DNA from: Gemmatimonadota bacterium
GTDB lineage: Bacteria; Gemmatimonadota; Gemmatimonadetes; Longimicrobiales; Gaopeijiaceae
DNA length: 22,912 nucleotides
Direction of reading: 5' to 3'
NCBI GenBank assembly: GCA_030550695.1
Contig: JAUQOX010000011.1
Coordinates: forward strand, 1 to 22,912
The translations under genes and the position numbers were made by a program. Each line of letters opens with the position of its first letter. The first letter of the stretch is position 1. Shown here piece after piece: positions 6,784-13,081 of the stretch. Below the pieces are notes generated by a model. The model saw only the letters and a program-made list of their open reading frames with translations. It was not told the DNA's origin and did not search any database.

Positions 6784-8307
6784 ATGCGCAGTTCAGCTCT
6801 AAGTCCAGGCCTGCTGGTATGGGCGGTGGCCGCTTGTGCCGTGGGCGGGGGGGTTACCCCCCACGGCGGTGTGATCCCCAGATCGGACCCCACAGTTACG
6901 GAGGCGGGGCCGCCGGCAGGGCCGGCCCCCGGGAGGGCCGAAATCCCCCCGCCGGGGGGCTCGCCCGACGCAGGGCGAGTCCTTCCTCGGGGAAGCAGGG
7001 CGTCCGAGCCCCTCTTCCCCGACCCCTTCCCCTCCACCTATCAACCCTTCCCTTCGCGCCCGACCCTCATCCGCAACGCCGTGATCTTTACGGGCACGGG
7101 CCGGCGGATCGACGGGGGGTCCATCCTTCTCAGGGACGGCAAGATAGCAGCGCTGGGTCGGGACCTTGCGGCCCCGCCGGACGCCGTGGTCCTGGATGTG
7201 GAGGGGCGCTACGTGACTCCGGGGATCGTGGATCCCCATTCCCACCTGGGGGTGTATCCCGCTCCGGGGATTCCCTCCCAGTCGGACGGGAACGAGGCCA
7301 CGAATCCCAACACGGCCGAGGTCTGGGCCGAACATTCCCTTTGGCCCCAGGACCCCGCCTTCGGTCTGGCGCTGGCAGGAGGGGTCACCACCCTCCACAT
7401 CCTGCCGGGTTCGGCCAATCTCATCGGAGGCCGGAGCGTGACCGTCCGTCCCGTCCCCGCCCGAACCTACCAGGAAATGAAGTTTCCCGGCGCACCCCAA
7501 GGCCTGAAGATGGCCTGCGGGGAGAACCCCAAGCGGGTTTACGCCCAGCGGGGACCCTCCACCAATATGGGGAACGTGGCGGGCTGGAGAGCCTACTTTG
7601 CCCAGGGGCAGGAATATCTGCGTAAGTGGCTCAACTGGCGGGAGGAAGGATCGGACCCCAAGAACATGCCCACCCGCGACCTGGAATTGGAAACCATCGC
7701 CGCCGCCCTCCATGGCGACATTCCGGTGCATTGGCACTGCTACCGGGCCGACGAGATGGTGACGGCCATGGATCTGGCCCGGGAGTTCGGTTTTCGGATC
7801 GCCACCTTCGAGCACGCTGTGGAGGCGTACAAGATCCGGGATCGGTTGAAAGACTCGGGCATCTGCCCCCTCATGTGGCCCGACTGGTGGGGCTTCAAGT
7901 TGGAGGCCTTCGACGGAATCCGGGAAAACATCGCCCTGGTCCACGAGGCCGGGGGCTGCGCGGCGCTCCACTCCGATGACGCCCGCATCGGACAGTTCCT
8001 CCACCTGGAGGCGGCCAAGGCCCTTCGGGCCGCCCGGGAGGCCGGCATCCCCGTCACCGAGGAGGAAGCTGTGGCATGGTTCACCCTGAACCCCGCCCGG
8101 GCCCTCGGAATCGATCACCTTACCGGGTCTTTGGAGGTGGGCAAAGCGGCCGATCTGGTGATCTGGTCGGGCCATCCCTTCAGCGTGTACACGAAGGCCG
8201 AGAAGGTCTTCATCGACGGGGCCCTCCTTTTCGACCGTTCGGCACCGAACCCTTACCGGCTGGGAGATTTCCTGCTGGGGATCCTGCCCAAGGAGGTGGG
8301 ACGATGA
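6784..8307 (+). CDS. Secreted amidohydrolase (imidazolonepropionase-like), probable lipoprotein; metal site intact
   Basis: A 507-residue metal-dependent hydrolase. The N-terminus (LLVWAVAAC) forms a signal peptide with a lipobox-like VAA before Cys18, so it is probably lipid-anchored. A Pro/Gly-rich linker of about 70 residues follows. The amidohydrolase fold starts near residue 95 (LIRNAVIFTGTG) and has H152-S-H154 after VTPGIVDP, K242 in GLKMACGENPKR, H316-W-H318, FEHA with H344, and HSDD with D398. These are the expected metal ligands and catalytic aspartate. The C-terminal composite beta segment (LGIDHLTGSLEVGKAADLVIWSGHP) is typical of the family. Family members cleave cyclic amides, dipeptides (Xaa-Pro or Xaa-Arg types) or similar bonds; the substrate is not readable here. 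The gene begins 42 bases after the YaiO-type gene and overlaps the next gene by ATGA, so a coupled pair is made. Confidence 0.87.
   Translation: MRSSALSPGLLVWAVAACAVGGGVTPHGGVIPRSDPTVTEAGPPAGPAPGRAEIPPPGGSPDAGRVLPRGSRASEPLFPDPFPSTYQPFPSRPTLIRNAVIFTGTGRRIDGGSILLRDGKIAALGRDLAAPPDAVVLDVEGRYVTPGIVDPHSHLGVYPAPGIPSQSDGNEATNPNTAEVWAEHSLWPQDPAFGLALAGGVTTLHILPGSANLIGGRSVTVRPVPARTYQEMKFPGAPQGLKMACGENPKRVYAQRGPSTNMGNVAGWRAYFAQGQEYLRKWLNWREEGSDPKNMPTRDLELETIAAALHGDIPVHWHCYRADEMVTAMDLAREFGFRIATFEHAVEAYKIRDRLKDSGICPLMWPDWWGFKLEAFDGIRENIALVHEAGGCAALHSDDARIGQFLHLEAAKALRAAREAGIPVTEEEAVAWFTLNPARALGIDHLTGSLEVGKAADLVIWSGHPFSVYTKAEKVFIDGALLFDRSAPNPYRLGDFLLGILPKEVGR
8291..8296 (+). promoter_or_regulatory. Shine-Dalgarno site fixing the ATGA-overlap start of amidohydrolase 2
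   Basis: AGGAGG lies seven bases before the ATG at 8304, inside the end of amidohydrolase 1. It supports a start that overlaps the upstream stop by four bases. Confidence 0.75.
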
Positions 8308-9776
8308 AAAGGGAAGGGATGGTTCGACACGGGTTGGCTGCGGCGCCGGGGGGGCGGGGCGGGGGCGGAGGGGTGCCGCAAGGAATCTCCCGGGTGGGAT
8401 CCCGACGCTGCTTCCGGCTGCAGGACGCTCCTGCTCCGCCTCGCCGCAGGGGTGGGTCCCCAGTGGGCCCTGCGGTCCTCCTCCTTGCCGTCTTTTTCGG
8501 TGGAGGGATGGCGGGGGCGGGTTCCGCCGCACACGGGCAGACGGCCGCGGGCCGCGGCCAGGAGGCCGGTCCCGGGCCGGTGGCTCTGGTAGGAGGCGAG
8601 GTGCATACCGTGTCGGGATCGGTTCTCCGGGGTGGGACCGTCGTCTTGGCGGGGGGGCGCATCGCCGCCGTGGGAAGGGAGGTTCCCATACCCCCGGGAG
8701 CCCGGGTCTTGGACGTGCGGGGGAAGGTGGTGACGCCCGGTCTTCTGGATTCCAGCACCCGCCTGGGGGTGGTGGAGATCGGTTCTTATGCCGGGACCTC
8801 CGACGGGAGTTCGGCCAACCCTCGCATGACGGCGGCGTTCCAGGTGGCAGAAGGGATCAACCCCTACTCCACCTTGATCCCGGTGGCCCGGGTGGAAGGG
8901 ATTACCCGGGTGGTGGTGGCACCGGCGCCGGAGGCTTCCCTTCTGGCGGGAATGGGAGCCTTGGTGCATCTGGGGGGTCCAAAGTTAGCGGATATGCTGC
9001 AGAAGAACCCGGTGGGTCTGTGGGGGGCGTTGGGCGAGCAGGGGTCGGCCTTGTCGGGGGGAGCGCGTTCCTTGGCCCTGCTCCGTTTGCGGGAAGCCTT
9101 CGAGGATGCCCGGGACTACGACCGCAACCGCGCCGCCTATGCCGCCGGAAACCGCCGGGAATACAGCCTGGGGCGGCTGGATCTCGAAGCCCTGCTGCGG
9201 GTGGTGCGCAAGGAAATCCCTCTCGTGCTGGAAGTGAACCGGGCCGCGGATATCCTGATGGCCATTCGGTTGGCAGAGGAACTCGGCGTGCGGCTGGTGC
9301 TCAGCGGGGCCAGAGAGGGGTGGATGGTGGCGGATGAGCTGTCGGCCGCCCAGGTGCCGGTGATCGTGAGACCCTCCGCCAATGTGCCCTCCTTCGAAGC
9401 TTTGGGGGCTACCTTCGAGAACGCCGCCCGCCTGCATCGGGCGGGGGTGAAGGTGGTCCTGGCCACCTTCGACGCCCACAATGTTCGCAACCTCAAGCAG
9501 GAGGCGGGCCTGGCGGTCTCGTACGGACTGCCCCACGAGGCGGCCTTGCGGGCGGTGACCCTCTCCCCTGCCGAGGTTTGGGGCGTGGCCGGCGACATCG
9601 GAAGCCTGGATGTGGGCAAGCGGGGGGATGTGGTGGTGTGGTCGGGAGATCCGTTCGAAATGATGACCTCCGTCGAACACGTGTTCATCGAAGGGAGGGA
9701 GATCTCCTACGAGACTCGCCAGAAAGCCCTCCTGGAGAAATACCGCACGGTAGGGGGCAGACCGCCGAGACGGTAG
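8304..9776 (+). CDS. Amidohydrolase-fold paralogue lacking the metal ligands (predicted pseudoenzyme), exported
   Basis: A 490-residue homologue of the upstream gene. It shares the opening beta segment (GGRIAAVGREV, VLDVRGKVVTPGLLD) and the closing one (GSLDVGKRGDVVVWSGDPF), but not the active site. Against the partner, H152/H154 become S151/R153 (DSSTRLG), H316/H318 become V308/E310, H344 becomes A336, H396 becomes A387, and D398 becomes F389. A functional metal centre of the usual type is therefore not expected. The frame is long, intact and codon-typical, so it is maintained and is not a decaying pseudogene. The N-terminus has about 52 Arg/Gly/Pro-rich residues, then a hydrophobic segment (about 54-76, ending AAHGQ) that probably exports it. 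The start overlaps the previous stop (ATGA) behind AGGAGG. I infer a structural or regulatory partner, perhaps a heterodimer subunit. A different, metal-free chemistry is less likely. Confidence 0.85.
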   Translation: MKREGMVRHGLAAAPGGRGGGGGVPQGISRVGSRRCFRLQDAPAPPRRRGGSPVGPAVLLLAVFFGGGMAGAGSAAHGQTAAGRGQEAGPGPVALVGGEVHTVSGSVLRGGTVVLAGGRIAAVGREVPIPPGARVLDVRGKVVTPGLLDSSTRLGVVEIGSYAGTSDGSSANPRMTAAFQVAEGINPYSTLIPVARVEGITRVVVAPAPEASLLAGMGALVHLGGPKLADMLQKNPVGLWGALGEQGSALSGGARSLALLRLREAFEDARDYDRNRAAYAAGNRREYSLGRLDLEALLRVVRKEIPLVLEVNRAADILMAIRLAEELGVRLVLSGAREGWMVADELSAAQVPVIVRPSANVPSFEALGATFENAARLHRAGVKVVLATFDAHNVRNLKQEAGLAVSYGLPHEAALRAVTLSPAEVWGVAGDIGSLDVGKRGDVVVWSGDPFEMMTSVEHVFIEGREISYETRQKALLEKYRTVGGRPPRR

Positions 9777-9832
9777 GGGTGGCCAGCCGGGGATTCCGCC
9801 CTCCCTTTCCCCCGCAAGGAGCCGGCGGTCTC

Positions 9833-9854
9833 GGGGGGGCTACCCTGCCCCCCC
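9833..9854. terminator. Perfect 8-bp G/C hairpin between convergent genes
   Basis: GGGGGGGC, loop TACCCT, GCCCCCCC. The TAG stop of the minus-strand omega-amidase gene spans 9840-9842, at the inner edge of the stem and the loop. It lies 57 bases past the stop of amidohydrolase 2. The stem is symmetric and could serve both strands, but no T-run follows on either side, so intrinsic termination is uncertain. Confidence 0.35.
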
Positions 9855-10754
9855 TTCCTCCCCCTCCGAAGATGCCTCCAGCCTGCGGTACAAGCGGGGC
9901 CGGCGGTCTCGAAGGAAGCCGAACCGGCGGCGGATGCGCCCCACCTCGGCCGCATCCACCCGACCCTTCACCACCTCCGGCCGCCCCGGTCGGGCGACCG
10001 CCAGCACTTCGCCTAGGGGGCCATAGAGGGCGGTGTCGCCGGTGTGGGGCTCGCCTCCCCCCTCCCCCACCCGGTTCACCCCCAGGACGTAGGCCTGATT
10101 CTCCACGGCCCTGGCCCGGAGCAGGGTCTGCCAGGCCTCCCGCCGCCGGGCGGGCCAGTTGGCCAGCACGCAGAAGAGGTCCGTGCCCAGGGCGACGGCC
10201 CGGAAGGGCTCCGGAAACCGCAAGTCGTAGCAGATGAAGGGAGTGATGCGAACCCCTTCCACCGATGCGGTGGCTACCCGGTCGCCCGGCCGGTAGTGCT
10301 CGTGTTCGCGGGCCAAGGAAAAGGGGTGGAGCTTCCAGAAGTGCAGGATCTCTTCCCCCCGAGGGTTTACCAGGGAACAGGCGTTGGCCGGTCGGGGCTC
10401 TGCCGGCTCCCCATAGCCCGCCAGCACATAGGCACGATGCTCCCGAGCGAAGTTCCCCAGAAAGGCCCGCACCCCTTCGGCGTAGGAGGCCACCCGGCAA
10501 GCGTCCATGCTGAAGCCGGTGGCGAACATCTCCGGCAGGACGAACAGACGGGGGCCCTCTTCCTCGAGTCCCGCCGCCAGGGCCCGAACACGCCGGAAGT
10601 TCTCCTCGGGGTCCTCCCAGGCGATGTCCGTCTGGAAGCCGTAGACCGCCAGGCCGCCGTTCTCCCCCTCCGTCGGTTCTCCGGTCTTGGGCTCGGCGCT
10701 GTCGGAAGCCTCGGCTCCAAGGCCGCCGGCGTGGTTTTCCGTTGGACCCTTCAC
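9840..10754 (-). CDS. Omega-amidase (2-oxoglutaramate amidase), carbon-nitrogen hydrolase of the YafV/Nit2 type
   Basis: A 304-residue nitrilase-superfamily enzyme. The catalytic triad is E75 in VLPEMFATGFSMD, K141 in FWKLHPFS and C175 in ICYDLRFPE. The PEMFATGFSM block, HEHYRPGD, NWPARRREAWQTLLRARAVENQAYV and GVNRVG match the Escherichia coli YafV pattern as I remember it. The reaction is hydrolysis of 2-oxoglutaramate (and 2-oxosuccinamate) to 2-oxoglutarate and ammonia, in the cytoplasm. It lies 67 bases downstream of a YbdL-type aminotransferase, which would produce that substrate. The start is GTG with GGGAGAAG upstream, giving about 35 extra low-complexity residues (Gly/Glu/Ser/Thr rich) before the first strand (LAVYGFQTDIAW). 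That extension is unusual for the family, and the true start could be internal, although I see no better site. The C-terminal tail (EASSEGEEGG) is also low complexity. Confidence 0.85.
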   Translation of the reverse strand: MKGPTENHAGGLGAEASDSAEPKTGEPTEGENGGLAVYGFQTDIAWEDPEENFRRVRALAAGLEEEGPRLFVLPEMFATGFSMDACRVASYAEGVRAFLGNFAREHRAYVLAGYGEPAEPRPANACSLVNPRGEEILHFWKLHPFSLAREHEHYRPGDRVATASVEGVRITPFICYDLRFPEPFRAVALGTDLFCVLANWPARRREAWQTLLRARAVENQAYVLGVNRVGEGGGEPHTGDTALYGPLGEVLAVARPGRPEVVKGRVDAAEVGRIRRRFGFLRDRRPRLYRRLEASSEGEEGGAG

Positions 10755-10821
10755 GACGGACTTCTCCCGAGGGGCGGTGCCGGTCGGCCCCGGCCTTGGC
10801 CTGCAACCTCCCGGCTCGTCG

Positions 10822-11979
10822 TCATCGAGCCAGCCTCCTGAGACGCTGGGCGGCTTCTTCGAGGGTCTCCATCTTCTTGCAGAAGGCGAAGCGGGTCAGA
10901 TGGCGGGGTTCCTCCGGGTCCGCATGATAGAAGGAACGGGGCGGAAGGGCAGCCACCCCGTGCTCCCGGGTGAGCCAATAGGCGAACTCCCGATCGTCCC
11001 CCGAAAACACCTGCCGGAAATCGGCCAGAATGAAGTAGGTGCCCTGGGGGGGGCGGAGCCGGAAACCCACCTCCTGAAGAACGGAGGTCAAGAAATCCCT
11101 CCGCCGGGCATACTCCGCACGGAAGCGCGTCAGGTAGTCCTCCGCGCAGTGCCCGAGGGCGAAGGCGACGGCTTTCTGCAACGGAGTGGGGACGGCGTAG
11201 GTGAGAAATTGATGCGCCGCCTGAGCCCCGTCCACCATGGCTTTGGGGCCCACTCCCCATCCGATCTTCCACCCGGTGAAGGAAAAGGTCTTGCCCGCGC
11301 TGGACAGGGTGAGGGTCCGCTCCCGCATCCCCGGCAGGGAGGCCAAAGGGATGTGTCTGGCCCCGTCGAAGGTCAGGTGCTCGTAGACTTCGTCGGTGAG
11401 GGCCAGGAGATCGAACTCCCGGCAGACCTCGGCAATGGTCTCCAGCTCGCCGGCGTCGAACACCTTTCCTGTGGGGTTCATGGGGGTGTTCAGGACGATC
11501 ATCCTCGTTTTGGGGGTGATCCGGGCCCACAGGTCGTCGGGGTCCAGGCGGAAATCGGGGAAGCGGAGCGTGACGAAGCGGGGGACCGCCCCCGCCAGGG
11601 CCAGGCAGGGGGGGTAGCTGTCGTAGAAGGGCTCGAACAGGATGACCTCGTCGCCGGGGTTCAGAATTCCCAGCAGACTAGCCGCAATTCCTTCCGTGGC
11701 TCCGGAAAAGATCACCACTTCGTCCATGGGATCGTAGTCCAGGCCATAGATCTTTCGGTAGTAGTCGGAGACGGCGTGGACCAGCGCCGGGTGACCCCGG
11801 GAGCGGGCATACTGGTTCTCCCCCCCCCGGAGGGCTTCCACCGCCGCCTCCACCACCTCGGGGGGGCCTTCGAAATCGGGGAAGCCCTGGGCCAGGTTGA
11901 TGGCCCCGTGCTCCTGGGCCAGAGCGGTCATTTCCGCGAAGATGGTGGTGCCGAAGGGGGCAAGCTTTTGGGAGATCAC
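10822..11979 (-). CDS. PLP-dependent aminotransferase, methionine/glutamine type (YbdL/kynurenine aminotransferase-like)
   Basis: A 385-residue fold-type I aminotransferase of normal family length. The N-terminus LAPFGTTIFAEMTALAQEHG, then INLAQGFPDF, is the YbdL/KAT signature. The PLP site includes N168 in MNPTGK, D196 and Y199 in TDEVYEH, and the Schiff-base lysine K230 in SSAGKTFSFTGWKIG. It should transfer amino groups between aromatic or sulfur amino acids, glutamine and 2-oxo acids such as 4-methylthio-2-oxobutyrate. With glutamine as donor the product is 2-oxoglutaramate, the substrate of the omega-amidase encoded next. The start is a GTG at 11979 with only a weak GGAAAG site. The protein begins a few residues before the conserved core, which fits. 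A promoter-like sequence lies about 72 bases upstream. Exact amino-acid preference cannot be determined by eye. Confidence 0.88.
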   Translation of the reverse strand: MISQKLAPFGTTIFAEMTALAQEHGAINLAQGFPDFEGPPEVVEAAVEALRGGENQYARSRGHPALVHAVSDYYRKIYGLDYDPMDEVVIFSGATEGIAASLLGILNPGDEVILFEPFYDSYPPCLALAGAVPRFVTLRFPDFRLDPDDLWARITPKTRMIVLNTPMNPTGKVFDAGELETIAEVCREFDLLALTDEVYEHLTFDGARHIPLASLPGMRERTLTLSSAGKTFSFTGWKIGWGVGPKAMVDGAQAAHQFLTYAVPTPLQKAVAFALGHCAEDYLTRFRAEYARRRDFLTSVLQEVGFRLRPPQGTYFILADFRQVFSGDDREFAYWLTREHGVAALPPRSFYHADPEEPRHLTRFAFCKKMETLEEAAQRLRRLAR

Positions 11980-12051
11980 CGCGCTGCTTTCCGGTCCCGG
12001 TTCGTGGCTCTACTCGACAACCCTCGGCCTGAAGTGCCGGGGCAAGGGAAA

Positions 12052-12081
12052 ATAATACGAAGGGGGCCTGCCCGGTCCCAA
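12052..12081 (-). promoter_or_regulatory. Candidate sigma-70-type promoter of the aminotransferase/omega-amidase operon
   Basis: Read leftward, TTGGGA (12081-12076) and TATTAT (12057-12052) are separated by 18 bases, and the -10 lies 72 bases before the GTG at 11979. It is the most A+T-rich short stretch in this intergenic region. Confidence 0.35.
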
Positions 12082-12183
12082 GGTGGGTGCCTCGTCGAAG
12101 GGCAGGTGGGCTCCCCTTGGCCTTCCGCCCCCCCGGTTGTGGATGGGACGCCGGGGCTGTAGGATCCAGCCAGGATGGCCCCG

Positions 12184-12192
12184 AGGAGGAGG
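12184..12192 (+). promoter_or_regulatory. Shine-Dalgarno site fixing the start of the thioredoxin-HEAT gene
   Basis: AGGAGGAGG ends four bases before the ATG at 12197, and its first AGGAGG is seven bases away. It rules out the longer in-frame start at 12083, which would add 38 residues of no domain character. Confidence 0.7.
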
Positions 12193-12196
12193 AGCA

Positions 12197-12946
12197 ATGA
12201 GCGCGCCGGGAGACGAACTGGATCTCGAACAGCTCCAGGCCCTGGTGGAGCCGGAGGTGGTGGAAGCTCTGGAGGGTCCCCTTTCCCGGTTGACCCGGGA
12301 GGTGGACCTCTTGGTGTTCGTGGCTCCCGGGTGCCCGGTGTGCCCACATCAGGTGAAGACCGTGGCCGCCCTGGCCCTGGCGAGCCCTCTGGTGACGGCG
12401 GAGATCGTGGATGTGACCCAGGAGCCGGAGCTGGCCCGTCAGTACGACGTGGCCGCTGTTCCCACCACCGTGGTCGACGAGGAGTTGGTGGTGGTGGGGG
12501 CCCGTCCTCCCCTCCAGATGGCCGAGCTGCTCCTGGCCCGGGAGGGACCCGAGGGGGAGCAATCCGTGCTGACTTCCCTCCTGGAGTCGGGGCGGACCGA
12601 AGAGGTGGGAGAGCGGCTCCTGTACGGACCGGATCCTGACGCCTCCGGGAGGGCTTTCGTGGCCCTGTGGAGCCGGAGCGGACTCCAGGAACGGATGGCG
12701 CTCCTCCTTGCCGTAGAGCACGCCTTGGAGTTGGATGCCGAAGCCTTGTCGGGGCTGGTCCTCCACCTGGCGGCGGCGTTGGAGGAGGGTTCCCTGGGGG
12801 AGGACCCGGCCCGGAGGGGCGACACGGCGGACCTGTTGGCCAGGATCGGCCACCCCGCCGCCCGGCCGGCCCTGGAGCGCCTGGCATGCGATCCCCACCC
12901 CGAGGTGGCGGAGGCTGCCCGGGCCGCTCTGGAAGAGCTTTCCTGA
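12197..12946 (+). CDS. Thioredoxin-fold protein (CPVC) with C-terminal HEAT-like region
   Basis: A 249-residue protein with no signal peptide, so probably cytoplasmic. Residues about 20-110 form a thioredoxin-like domain with the redox pair C46-P-V-C49 in FVAPGCPVCPHQV, a cis-proline P89 in DVAAVPTTVV, and the strand VVVGA. The CPVCP context resembles the N-terminal domain of AhpF and archaeal protein disulfide oxidoreductases more than classical thioredoxin (CGPC). Residues about 120-249 are helical and end with a HEAT-like unit (ADLLARIGHPAARPALERLA, then HPEVAEAARAAL). The fusion suggests a thiol-disulfide oxidoreductase with a protein-binding tail. It stands divergent from the aminotransferase gene and 135 bases before the S9 peptidase gene, with no obvious functional link to either. 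A third cysteine (C231) lies in the tail. The redox partner is unknown. Confidence 0.78.
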   Translation: MSAPGDELDLEQLQALVEPEVVEALEGPLSRLTREVDLLVFVAPGCPVCPHQVKTVAALALASPLVTAEIVDVTQEPELARQYDVAAVPTTVVDEELVVVGARPPLQMAELLLAREGPEGEQSVLTSLLESGRTEEVGERLLYGPDPDASGRAFVALWSRSGLQERMALLLAVEHALELDAEALSGLVLHLAAALEEGSLGEDPARRGDTADLLARIGHPAARPALERLACDPHPEVAEAARAALEELS

Positions 12947-13071
12947 GGGGTACCCGTGAGGGCCCACTGATGGTTTCTTGTCGGGGAGGGCCCCGGCGGA
13001 GAGCCCTTCCCTTTTCCTGGCTTCCCCTTCTTCCCTCGACCGGAGGGTTTCCCCGTTCCCGTGCTGTTCCC

Positions 13072-13076
13072 GGAGG
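13072..13076 (+). promoter_or_regulatory. Shine-Dalgarno site fixing the S9 peptidase start
   Basis: GGAGG lies five bases before the ATG at 13082. It is preferred to the GTG at 13061 and the ATG at 13106. Confidence 0.6.
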
Positions 13077-13081
13077 TTTCT

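Noticed and set aside
6799..8532. Long minus-strand open frame opposite amidohydrolase 1.
   Set aside because: The plus-strand metal-site motifs show which frame is real.
9819..9911. A 13-base repeat GCCGGCGGTCTCG occurring twice about 79 bases apart.
   Set aside because: Only two copies, one of them within coding sequence, in biased G+C DNA; no boundary of a mobile element or attachment site.
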